A DNA stretch of 64,000 bases from JAAFHB01 sp038236995. Its GTDB lineage: Bacteria; Bacteroidota; Bacteroidia; Bacteroidales; Prolixibacteraceae. The position numbers were made by a program, and so were the translations under genes. The stretch lies in the NCBI GenBank assembly GCA_038236995.1, contig JBBRZE010000014.1, positions 18,081-82,080 of the forward strand, read 5' to 3'. Numbering within the stretch: position 1 is the stretch's first letter; every line of letters starts with the position of its first letter. Below are positions 56,464 to 64,000 of this stretch, in pieces. The notes under the pieces are model-generated. The model worked only from the letters and a program-made list of their open reading frames with translations, made no database searches and had not been told where the DNA came from.

Positions 56464-57342
56464 TTATAAGTTACTAAACCATTCAGTTTTTATGTCAATT
56501 GTTTCGGTCATTTTTGTGTCAACTCCTAATTTTAATTCCTTCATTTTATCACAAAGCAATTCTCCGTCGATTAAGTCAATTGGGGGTGCCCCATCCCTTG
56601 TTGCTTCTTTAATTGCTTCTCTTGTAAATGTACCTGTTGTTATTACAAGTCCTTTGTCCGCGCGACCTTGCATAGCGCCTCTAAAGTCACGAATTTGACT
56701 TGGAGTCACAGAACCTCTGTAACGTTTACATTGAAAAATTACATGAAAACTTAAAAGTCCGCTTACTCTTACAATTCCTTTTCCGTCAATACCACCATCG
56801 CCAGCCTTACCTGTTACTTCAACTTGAAAGAACCCGCTTTCTCTTAAAAGTCTTTGTGCAAGGCGCTCAAAAGCTGCTGGCGTAATGTTATAAAGAATAT
56901 TTAATAATTTTTCTTTCCATTCTTCAGTGTGGTCAACTTCTTCGTTTATTTCATGTTCAATTTGGTCTGATTTTGTTTTAACTTTTGGTTGAATTGAATT
57001 ATCTTGATCCCTAACAGTCCGAACGATCTCAATATGGTCAAGTTTTGAAATGTCAATGTCTGATTTTGTTAATGCCCAAATGCCTCTCGATGAATTTTCA
57101 AGCAGATCAAATTTTTTCAGATATGTTCTACTCCAAGCAAGACGGTACTCGACTTCATTTGTCGTGCCTTCTTCTCCGTGCGGGATTTGTAAAATGGCGT
57201 CAGGAAGTTGTGTGATTTCAAAAACTTTTGTATTTATTTCCTCAATTGTCCCAGAACCACCCAACTTAATAAGCGCTTTTACAGTCGGAATTAATAATTC
57301 GTCAAATGATGGTAGATTGCTATTCTGTTTTTTTCGTGCCAT
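56464..57342 (-). CDS. Mrr-type (type IV) restriction endonuclease
   Basis: 292 aa. An N-terminal winged helix (Mrr_N, ~10-95) is followed by an Mrr catalytic domain: LLRESGFFQVEVTGKAGDGGIDG (Asp186) and FQCKRYRG (Gln204-x-Lys206), the PD-(D/E)xK signature of Mrr nucleases. Mrr enzymes cut DNA bearing methyl or other modifications. A single-gene defence locus with no methylase next to it fits a type IV system. A short ACGTTGCTG motif lies just downstream at 56409-56417. Confidence 0.9.
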   Translation of the reverse strand: MARKKQNSNLPSFDELLIPTVKALIKLGGSGTIEEINTKVFEITQLPDAILQIPHGEEGTTNEVEYRLAWSRTYLKKFDLLENSSRGIWALTKSDIDISKLDHIEIVRTVRDQDNSIQPKVKTKSDQIEHEINEEVDHTEEWKEKLLNILYNITPAAFERLAQRLLRESGFFQVEVTGKAGDGGIDGKGIVRVSGLLSFHVIFQCKRYRGSVTPSQIRDFRGAMQGRADKGLVITTGTFTREAIKEATRDGAPPIDLIDGELLCDKMKELKLGVDTKMTETIDIKTEWFSNL

Positions 57343-57439
57343 TATACTTTGTTTATGGTTAGTTTTTATTTATTAATCTTAACACTAATGTCTTGGTAAC
57401 CGCCATAATGGTCGTTATGCGATTTAGTGGTTGTGATTG

Positions 57440-57535
57440 AGTCTGTGTAACTCAGTGATACCTCTGTGTTTCTCTGTGAAATCCTTTTTTTGTTACACAG
57501 AGTTCCACGGAGCAGTCACAGAGAGCCGCAGAGTT
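57440..57535. repeat. Imperfect inverted-repeat element, CTCTGTG type
   Basis: CTGTGTAAC (57443-57451) pairs with GTTACACAG (57492-57500). Scattered CTCTGTG, CACAGAG and GCCGCAGAG copies lie on both sides. Confidence 0.7.
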
Positions 57536-57913
57536 TAATATTTACACCTTCTTATGCCATTCTTCTCAGTGATTTGATTGATTTCCATGTTTTATTGTTT
57601 TAACCCTTGATTCGGATTCGTTGCCATTTTTTATCAGATTTAGTCCTTCAAATTTAACATTTTAAATTAAATATGTAATTGAAAGGCAATTTTATTATTG
57701 ATTAATTTCGCTGATAATGATTTGTGTAGCGATTCTGTTGGTTAAACGGCTACCGGTGCTTTATTGCCCACCTTCTTCGGGCAATAAAAGTGCTTCTTTT
57801 TCATAAAAGCCATCTAAATAACCGAAAGCAATCGTTTCAAGGGTAAAATTAATTGCGTTTTTGAAAAATGGGATACCTTCATGAAGAGGGAAACACCATT
57901 TTGTTGAAAAGAA

Positions 57914-58120
57914 CATCCGATTGGAACAAACGGACATCCGATTGGAACAAACGGACATCCGATTAGAGCAAACGGACATCCGATTAGAACAAACGGACAT
58001 CCGATTAGAACAAACGGACATCCGATTAGAGCAAACGGACATCCGATTGGAGCAAACGGACATCCGACTGGAGCAAACGGACATCCGATTGGACAAACGG
58101 ACATCCGATTGGACAAAAAG
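57914..58120. repeat. 21-bp tandem repeat array, about ten units
   Basis: Units CATCCGATTrGArCAAACGGA start at 57914 and follow every 21 bp for eight copies; the ninth is 20 bp and the tenth breaks off at CAAAAAG. One strand reads as a seven-residue repeat (EQTDIRL) but also opens in frames on the other strand. 21 bp is two turns of B-DNA. Confidence 0.95.
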
Positions 58121-58229
58121 TAATTTCCGGTGTCCGGAACTGGCTGGAGAACAGTAAAAAAGTAAAATAGGACGAATAACAAAATCAACTCAGGTAGTGT
58201 TGTGACCTTTTCCTATTACTTAAAATGCA

Positions 58230-58267
58230 ATTGGAAATCGCATAACCCGGGTCCAGCGATTTCCAAT
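58230..58267. repeat. Perfect 12-bp hairpin
   Basis: ATTGGAAATCGC (58230-58241) pairs with GCGATTTCCAAT (58256-58267) around a 14-nt loop. No T run. It is 130 bp beyond the GH31 stop and may be a transcript-end structure. Confidence 0.75.
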
Positions 58268-58400
58268 CGCGGTGAAATAGTGCAGTCAACCTTTTTCAGG
58301 ACGAGACAGATTTTATTCCGCTCCTCGCGTTCGGGTCGTTCCTCTTTTGTGTCTCCTCTGGGTTGAGAATGGATTACTTAGAAAATACAATCAATAAACC

Positions 58401-60185
58401 TTATTTATAGATCGTATATTTCCCTGTCGCATAGCTATCTGTTTTGATGATCAGTTTATTCCGCTTTTGATCAAAGTTATAATTCACCGAATCGGAAAGA
58501 ACCACATTATCCAGCTCCACCTTTTTAGGTTTGACGGAGAGGTGAATATTCAGAATATGTGACTTGTGAATGCCTTCCAGCGAGACCGTCATTTGTTTGG
58601 AACGATCCACCACCTTTACAGATGTACTGCCGCTTTTATCGGGATGATAAACCGTAAATTCACGATTCCCGTCCGGGTAAATAAGAAGCGTTAAATATTC
58701 TTCCGAACTTTTATCCCCGATTCCGGAATAGTCGCGAGTTATATTCATCGGAACGATCGCCCCTTCGCGGATATAAACCGGATATTCATCCAACGGAAAA
58801 TCTCTTTCAAAACTAACCGGACCCTGAACGACATCCTTGTCGTTGAAGAAATAGCGCCACTTTCCTTCCGGCAACATGATTGTATTCTTTAGTTCGTCTT
58901 TGTAAATGGGCGCCACCAAAAACTGGTCACCAAACAGATAATGGTATTTCCCCTCCACGGGACGCTGCAACACCTTGCCGCCGTTGTGCGCATTCACCAC
59001 ATAGGTGTACATATACGGAACCAGTTCGGTATGCAGCCATGAGAATTTACGGATGATTTCGAGTTCCTGCTGCGACCTTTTCCACAAAGCCCTTTCACCA
59101 TGTCCGCCATTCAGAAACAATCCGCAGAAAGTCGAAAATTGTGTCCAGCGAATGTAAAGTCTTGGCGGAATCACTTTCCCGGAGAAGCCTGCCACGTCAG
59201 AACCGATGATATTATACCCGAGTTTCGCACTGGCAAGGATGTTCTGTATCGCCAGTTCGATCCCATCGATCCCCTCCATTGCCAGGTCGGTATTCTGCTT
59301 GTCTTCTTCCGATATTTTCCCGGTCGATTCCCATGTATGTTTCTGATCACCGACCCAGTTAACAGGCGATGCATCGATCGGGGCAAAACCTTCGGGATGA
59401 GGCCAACTGTCGATCGCACGCGCCATTGTGACAAATTCGGGATTTTGGGTAAGACCATGCTGATATTCATCCCGGTAATAATGATCCATGTAAGTACGTG
59501 TAGTCATCAGTCCGTCATGGGTGGTTTTATAAAAAAGAGGAACCGGTCCGATCGGGGTATAGAAAAGTGTTGCCGTGCCGTCGAGCTTCCATCCGTCGAT
59601 GCCGTAATTGAAAACGGTTTGTTGCATCCCGCGCCACCAATTCATTGCCTCCGGATTCGTATAATCGATAAAACCCCCCTTCCCTTTCCACCATTTAATC
59701 TGATCACCTTTTCCTGCCAGGTAACCTTTTGCTTTTGCATCGTTGAACCAGGAATCAGATTTGGCAATACGGGTATCTTTACTGTAACTGTCCACCATTG
59801 TTGTCATCCAGAGCACCACACGGTAGCCGTTATCCTCCATTTTTTTAAACCACTCCTTCGGCTTCGGATATAAAACAGTATCCACCTCAAAGTCGTTGTA
59901 CCGCAAACTCCACGGACTGTCCAAAATTACAGTACGTACGGGGATATCATTTCTGGCATATCCCTCCAGCAGCGTATCAACCTGTTGAGCGGTGTTCGAA
60001 TCATCTTCCCACAGCCAGCATTCGAGCGCCCATGCGGGGGTCAGCGGAGGATTGCCATGTCGCTGTGCATTAAACGGCACACCCCGGAAAGGATATTCAA
60101 AGCCAAAGTAAAACAGGAGTGCTAAAACTGTAACGGTTATCAAAAGATACCGGATGATTTTACGGGATCTGGCTGACTTCTTCAT
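58401..60185 (-). CDS. GH31 family glycosidase with N-terminal membrane anchor
   Basis: 594 aa. A basic start and one hydrophobic helix (KIIRYLLITVTVLALLFYF, ~9-28) suggest a membrane anchor or uncleaved signal. The GH31 barrel has the nucleophile in GWKLDG (Asp202) and the acid/base in NWVGD (Asp280), with GSDVAGFSG at ~328-336. GH31 covers alpha-glucosidases, alpha-xylosidases and others. It lacks the large N-terminal beta domain of full-length family members, so it is short. It stands alone between repeat-rich gaps. Confidence 0.9.
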   Translation of the reverse strand: MKKSARSRKIIRYLLITVTVLALLFYFGFEYPFRGVPFNAQRHGNPPLTPAWALECWLWEDDSNTAQQVDTLLEGYARNDIPVRTVILDSPWSLRYNDFEVDTVLYPKPKEWFKKMEDNGYRVVLWMTTMVDSYSKDTRIAKSDSWFNDAKAKGYLAGKGDQIKWWKGKGGFIDYTNPEAMNWWRGMQQTVFNYGIDGWKLDGTATLFYTPIGPVPLFYKTTHDGLMTTRTYMDHYYRDEYQHGLTQNPEFVTMARAIDSWPHPEGFAPIDASPVNWVGDQKHTWESTGKISEEDKQNTDLAMEGIDGIELAIQNILASAKLGYNIIGSDVAGFSGKVIPPRLYIRWTQFSTFCGLFLNGGHGERALWKRSQQELEIIRKFSWLHTELVPYMYTYVVNAHNGGKVLQRPVEGKYHYLFGDQFLVAPIYKDELKNTIMLPEGKWRYFFNDKDVVQGPVSFERDFPLDEYPVYIREGAIVPMNITRDYSGIGDKSSEEYLTLLIYPDGNREFTVYHPDKSGSTSVKVVDRSKQMTVSLEGIHKSHILNIHLSVKPKKVELDNVVLSDSVNYNFDQKRNKLIIKTDSYATGKYTIYK

Positions 60186-60371
60186 AATTAAGGTTTAAAA
60201 AAGATGGTCGTATTATTTAATCAACGTTTAAAGATAAACTGGTTGCTGTTAACCTGAGTTCGATATCAATAATTAGTCCTATTTGCTGTCGTATTTTCAA
60301 TGAATGAATGTTGGTAAATTCTGTCGCCGCTACGCGGCTTTCGTTTTTTGGTTCAATTTGTTTTTACCATA

Positions 60372-60476
60372 CTTTCGCCGCTATGCGGCTAATAAAAAAT
60401 AAAGGTACAGCGCACTGAAAGTTTGGTAAAACAGGAAGGCCAAATGTTCAAATTTATAGCCGTATAACGGCGAAAG
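60372..60476. repeat. Imperfect inverted repeat, CGCCGCTATGCGGCT type
   Basis: The arm CTTTCGCCGCTATGCGGCTA (60372-60391, extending to 60396) is complementary, with two substitutions and one indel, to 60453-60476. A third partial copy lies at 60322-60342. Confidence 0.75.
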
Positions 60477-60540
60477 AATTCGTTATAAAAAACACGACAT
60501 TGTTTTGTTCGTTCAGCTTAAGCATTCGTTTAATATTTTA

Positions 60541-60990
60541 AAAATAAGGTTTGCTAAAACACATTGCACGCAATTTTGCGGAAATTATTCTTTCGAAATT
60601 TTTGATATAAGAACCTTATTTTTCCTTTTCATCAACCTTAGTAGCCCCGGCAATCACCCCCTGCATCAAAAACCTTATTGCCTTATTTTTAAATTCATAT
60701 AAATTATTGAATCCCAAATATCTACCAATAAGGTAATAAGGTTGGTTCCGATTGCTAATTTGACTTCTACTAAGGTCAGAGAAATAAAAATAAGGTTTTT
60801 TTAGAACACATTGCTCGCAATTTTGTAGGAATTAAACCTGCGAAATTATTGATTTAAAAACCTAATTTTCCCTTTTCATCAACCTTAGTAGCCCCGGCAA
60901 TCACCCCTGCATCAAAAACCTTATTGACCTTTTTTTAAGTTCATATAAATTATTGAATCCCAAATCTCTATCAAAAAGGTAATGCGGTTG
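60541..60990. repeat. Two direct copies of a ~204-bp unit, spaced ~245 bp
   Basis: 60541-60744 and 60786-60990 align with the same block order: ATAAGGTTT, ACACATTGC, CGCAATTTTG, CCTTTTCATCAACCTTAGTAG, CCCCGGCAATCACCCC, CATCAAAAACCTTATTG, TTCATATAAATTATTGAAT. The second copy stops next to the protease stop codon at 60993. Confidence 0.9.
60612..60797. repeat. Nested inverted-repeat element, copy 2
   Basis: Outer AACCTTATTTTT (60612-60623) with 60786-60797 (12 bp perfect), middle ACCTTAGTAG (60635-60644) with 60767-60776, inner AACCTTATTGCCTTATT (60671-60687) with 60727-60743 (one G-T-type mismatch), and an ATTCA/TGAAT pair inside. Same architecture as 51674-51833. A third, right-truncated copy runs 60859-60990. 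Confidence 0.85.
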
Positions 60991-60992
60991 TT

Positions 60993-62201
60993 TCATTTTA
61001 CAAATTCCAGTCCGAAAATAAGCACCGAACTATTCACCAGTGTGTGGACGATCGCGCTGTAAAAGACATTTTTTGTTTTGATATAGGTATAACCATATGC
61101 CCATCCGGCAACGCACGCAAACCCAATGTAAATAATTGCCCCCGAATGATAATGCACCAATCCGAAGATGGTACTGGTGATCGCCAGTGCCGTATAAACA
61201 CCTGAACTGTTCTTGCCTGCCCGCTCAATCAAACCGGCAGCAATGAAAATCAGTATTACCATTAAAGCCGGGAACCATTGCATCCCCCCTTTTAACGTAT
61301 ATCCGACAACGAATGCCAATGGAATGGAGATCAGGAGTCCGCACAGCCAGAATATTTTCCAGGATTTTGCCTGACCAATCCGTTTTGTCAGCATATTTTG
61401 AAGGATTCCCCTGAAGAACAACTCCTCGAAAATGGCAGTATTTAAGAAGGTAACAACAAGTGTTAGTGCGATTTTAGTGACAAATTCTTTTGCAACCGAT
61501 TCATGACCAACGTATTTTATAAAATTGACATTGTAGCCCACTACAACGACAAACAGGTAGAATACAAACCAGACCAAAAGGGCAGTCCACAGGTATTTAA
61601 GTTTCAGAACAGGAACGGCGCCGATTTCGTCCAATCCCCTGATCGTTCCAAAAGTATACATACCAATAAGCATCAGCGAAATCTTATAAACAGATCCGAA
61701 ATCTTTTCCGGCAAAAGGGAGGTTACCGGAGGGTTCAACCTTGATAAAAGTTGTAAGGAGCAGGAAGATTACAAAAGTTGTAAAATCGAGCCAATCGATC
61801 TTTTGGGTACGGTACCGGCGGACAAAAAACAACAACACAGGGAAGATAACCAGGTAGGGAACCAACGCAAGTGTACCTTGAATTGGGTTTTTCTGATTCA
61901 ACAACACATAAATGAAATACAACACCAAAAGGACAACAGGAAAAACCAGCATTCTCAGGATATCTGAACCGATCCACTTTTTTATTCCGGATGATACCAC
62001 TTCCTTCCCTATTGAAAAAAATAGAAAGTATAACACAATAAAGAAAGGAAGCGCGATCAATACATTATGCAATCTATCGGCCGATCCGTTAAAAAGAACA
62101 AACAGCGCCGTCAGAAAAGCAGTCCAGAAAGCACTTCTCTTTAGTTCATGCATTAACACATTTTCGGTTTTTAACGCGCTTTTGAAGGTTGTCGTATTCA
62201 T
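60993..62201 (-). CDS. CPBP-family intramembrane metalloprotease
   Basis: 402 aa with about ten membrane segments. The CPBP (Abi/CAAX-like) motifs are EELFFRG (Glu259-Glu260, Arg264), FGLVH (His350) and HTLVN (His386, Asn390). Such proteases cleave within membranes and include CAAX prenyl proteases and bacteriocin-self-immunity proteins; the substrate is unknown. The stop codon abuts repeat copy 3, so that repeat may form the 3' end of its mRNA. Confidence 0.9.
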   Translation of the reverse strand: MNTTTFKSALKTENVLMHELKRSAFWTAFLTALFVLFNGSADRLHNVLIALPFFIVLYFLFFSIGKEVVSSGIKKWIGSDILRMLVFPVVLLVLYFIYVLLNQKNPIQGTLALVPYLVIFPVLLFFVRRYRTQKIDWLDFTTFVIFLLLTTFIKVEPSGNLPFAGKDFGSVYKISLMLIGMYTFGTIRGLDEIGAVPVLKLKYLWTALLVWFVFYLFVVVVGYNVNFIKYVGHESVAKEFVTKIALTLVVTFLNTAIFEELFFRGILQNMLTKRIGQAKSWKIFWLCGLLISIPLAFVVGYTLKGGMQWFPALMVILIFIAAGLIERAGKNSSGVYTALAITSTIFGLVHYHSGAIIYIGFACVAGWAYGYTYIKTKNVFYSAIVHTLVNSSVLIFGLEFVK

Positions 62202-62668
62202 TAGATTTTCGATTAGCGTTTATAGCTCAATATTAGGAATACCTAAAGTGGAATATCTAATTTATAGCATCTTTTTCTGATACTTTTTTAACTATCGTGA
62301 ACGATAATGAACAGAGGTAAATTTTCGAACTGGTCAGTATCCCATGTTTTTCAGCTGTTTGGGGTTTAACCTTAAAAGTTGAAAAATATTTACTGTCGCA
62401 GACCATCCGGACACTTCACACAGCATGGATGTGATGCAAAATGTAATGGTTCTTTAACGCTGTTGTGATTAAATATTAACAACTATTTTATCATCAGGTG
62501 TTATTTATGGATTTATGTGTTAATATTTGATGCAATTAAGACAATATTTAACATGTATTAACTTCTTATATTTCTAAACTTTGATGGAAGAAATGTTGTT
62601 TATATAGCATTTCCAGCAAATGTTGACTTTGGACAGAAGTCTTTATTAAAAATCTAAATTAATCAACT
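62202..62668. other. 467-bp divergent intergenic region
   Basis: AT-rich, between the minus-strand protease and the plus-strand PKD lipoprotein. A near -7 element TAAACTTTG (one base too long) occurs at 62575-62583. No gene or strong hairpin is seen. Confidence 0.45.
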
Positions 62669-63601
62669 ATGAAAAAACAAATTCATTTCGTGTACATTGT
62701 ATTTTGTGTAGGAATGATGCTCTTTCAGTCGTGCAAAAAAGATACGCCTGCACCAACAGCCTCTTTTACCGCTAAAGTAGATGGTGGGGTTGTTACCTTC
62801 ACTGCAGAGGTTACTGACGATACTAAATATGAATGGGATTTTGGTGATGGCAGCTATATTAATACACTAAAAGCCCCGGTTCATACGTACTCGCAGGTGG
62901 CAGTTCCTGTAGATTTTACGGTCACGTTAACCATTAAAGGACCTGGAGGTGAGGTTACCGTTACAAACAAAATAACGATTCCGGCGAAGACAAAACTGGA
63001 ATATCTGACAGGTGGTAAGGCTTCTGCTCCGGCATCCAGAAAATGGCGGATCAGTGTTAATGCACCCGCTTTTATTATAGATTTTGCAACTGCTACCTTC
63101 TCGCCCAATTATAAAACCTATCCGGGGGGTATCCTTTCAGCAGTTGGATTAAGCGCAGTATATGGCGATACTTTCGAGTTTAAGAGTGACGGCACTTTAA
63201 TCATTCATCCAAACGGGGGCGGAATCTTTGCTGGCTATGTTTATTGTGCTTTACGCGGAATTCCGAATATTGGTAATGCAGGAGGTTCTGGGTTGAGTTA
63301 TGCAAAACCTTTTGCTGCACCTGCAGCTGCTACTTTCAAAATCAATGAAAATAAAAACTTCACCATTACAACTTCACCTGACGGGGCAACCGCATCTGAT
63401 GTAACTTATTCGAATGTGATGACGCTGAGTTTTACAGGTGGAGGTTTCCTGGGTATTCTGGATTCAACCAGCGAATGTATCATCGATCAGATAACAGATA
63501 CACAAATGGTGGCGCACCTTTTTGTTTCAGCAATACCTCCTCCGGGTCAGGTTGGCAAACCCAATTTTGCGTTGAAAGTTATTTTTGAAGTGGTACCATA
63601 A
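62669..63601 (+). CDS. PKD-domain lipoprotein
   Basis: 310 aa; lipobox FQSC (Cys22). Residues ~30-105 are a PKD domain (YEWDFGDGSYIN, PVHTYSQVAVPVDFTVTLTIKG), a module for glycan or protein contact on the surface. The C-terminal part is Gly-rich, unrecognised and beta-like. It may be a surface glycan-binding protein for the SusC that follows 104 nt later. Confidence 0.82.
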   Translation: MKKQIHFVYIVFCVGMMLFQSCKKDTPAPTASFTAKVDGGVVTFTAEVTDDTKYEWDFGDGSYINTLKAPVHTYSQVAVPVDFTVTLTIKGPGGEVTVTNKITIPAKTKLEYLTGGKASAPASRKWRISVNAPAFIIDFATATFSPNYKTYPGGILSAVGLSAVYGDTFEFKSDGTLIIHPNGGGIFAGYVYCALRGIPNIGNAGGSGLSYAKPFAAPAAATFKINENKNFTITTSPDGATASDVTYSNVMTLSFTGGGFLGILDSTSECIIDQITDTQMVAHLFVSAIPPPGQVGKPNFALKVIFEVVP

Positions 63602-63705
63602 ATCAATTGATCAGGAAGGGTTTTAGCCCTTTCTGGTTAAGCGGGAACCTAAAAATTAAATAAATATCGGGAATTAGCAGTCAATAGAACTAACAAAAAT
63701 TATTT

Positions 63706-64000
63706 ATGATGAAAAGAAAATTGCTTAAAGCAATGTTGCTGTGCTTCTTCGTTGTGATGACCCACAACCTTTTCGCGCAGAATGTTGTAACGGGAACTGT
63801 AAAGGATGATTCCGGACAGTTTTTGCCGGGTGTAAGTGTTGTTGTTAAAGGCACCACCACCGGAACCATCACTGATTCTGATGGAAAGTTTTCATTTTCG
63901 GTTCCAAACAATGCTACGTTGGTCTTCTCGTTTGTTGGGATGGATACCAAAGAGGTCGTTGTCGGAAATCAGCGGAAAATAGATATCTCAATGATTCCCA
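63706..64000 (+). CDS. SusC/RagA-type TonB-linked transporter, N-terminal part (truncated by window end)
   Basis: The frame begins MMKRKLLKAMLLCFFVVMTH with a signal peptide and continues into a CarboxypepD_reg-like domain (VTGTVKDDSGQFLPGVSVVVKGTTTGTITDSDGKF, FSFVGMDTKEV), as in SusC. It runs off the window. No SusD is visible. The preceding PKD gene may be part of the same transcript. Confidence 0.9.
   Translation, partial: MMKRKLLKAMLLCFFVVMTHNLFAQNVVTGTVKDDSGQFLPGVSVVVKGTTTGTITDSDGKFSFSVPNNATLVFSFVGMDTKEVVVGNQRKIDISMIP

Larger units (their letters stand above)
57343..58400. other. 1058-bp gene-free region rich in repeats
   Basis: It contains a CTCTGTG-type inverted repeat (57440-57535), a 21-bp tandem array (57914-58120) and a 12-bp hairpin (58230-58267). 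Open frames in the array are by-products of its length. No other gene is supported. Confidence 0.6.
60186..60992. other. 807-bp gene-free region rich in repeats
   Basis: It holds the CGCCGC inverted repeat and two direct copies of a 245-bp-spaced unit that contain the nested inverted-repeat element. No protein gene is supported. Confidence 0.6.

Noticed and set aside
57761..58188. Seven-residue-repeat proteins in the 21-bp array
   Set aside because: Same reason as above; several overlapping frames are open and the ninth unit breaks the frame.
59100..59873. 257-aa plus-strand frame opposite the GH31 gene
   Set aside because: It lies wholly antisense to a well-supported enzyme and shows no family motif or start signal.
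61503..61967. 154-aa plus-strand frame opposite the CPBP protease gene
   Set aside because: Antisense to a gene with all catalytic motifs intact; low-complexity polar composition.

Overview
The window looks like chromosomal DNA of an anaerobic or facultative Bacteroidota, probably of the Bacteroidales/Marinilabiliales type. The grounds are SusC/SusD nutrient-uptake genes, many secreted or lipoprotein glycoside hydrolases, TonB receptors ending in Phe, Bacteroidota-typical families (GH92, DUF4838, DUF1080, DUF6340, DUF6261-like, CPBP protease), few Shine-Dalgarno sequences and an oxygen-sensitive glycyl radical enzyme. Genus cannot be read from the sequence. No rRNA, tRNA, CRISPR array or intact insertion sequence was seen.

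Layout. 1-6.2 kb (+): the tail of a large secreted protein, a secreted propeller/helical-barrel protein, a TonB receptor and a DUF1080 lipoprotein. 6.3-10.5 kb (-): a three-gene operon of sugar kinase, glycyl radical enzyme and its radical-SAM activase. 10.5-13.1 kb: four small accessory genes (-) bracketed by two diverged copies of one ~180-bp sequence. 13.2-18.0 kb (-): a DUF6261-like gene, a 42-bp tandem array, a WG-repeat protein, a GH92 mannosidase and a conserved Tudor-like gene. 18.2-18.8 kb (+): a toxin-antitoxin pair. 18.8-35.7 kb (-): the core polysaccharide utilization locus (membrane protein, SusC, SusD, terminator, two paralogous propeller/barrel proteins, metallophosphoesterase, Tat-type oxidoreductase, second GH92). 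36.2-49.4 kb (+): the divergent arm (GH57/38-like protein, GH28, GDPD, a paralogue of the first partial gene, DUF4838, beta-sandwich protein, amidohydrolase, multi-pass acyltransferase). 49.7-57.3 kb: DUF6340 lipoprotein, methyltransferase, DUF2157/DUF4401 pair, nitrilase, an unknown gene and an Mrr nuclease. 57.3-61.0 kb: repeat-rich DNA around a GH31 gene. 61.0-64.0 kb: a CPBP protease, a PKD lipoprotein and the start of a second SusC.

How the genes may work together (inference): SusC/SusD import an alpha-mannose-containing, possibly phosphorylated or acylated, glycan fragment. GH92 enzymes, the phosphoesterase, the GDPD, GH28, GH31 and the uncharacterised propeller/barrel and GH67N-like proteins would trim it outside the cytoplasm. 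The glycyl radical operon may process a product of it anaerobically.

The least explained elements are the three paralogous propeller/barrel proteins, the glycyl radical operon, a nested inverted-repeat family whose copies show paired base changes, helically phased tandem arrays of 42 and 21 bp, and a degraded copy of the DUF1080 gene tail plus terminator.
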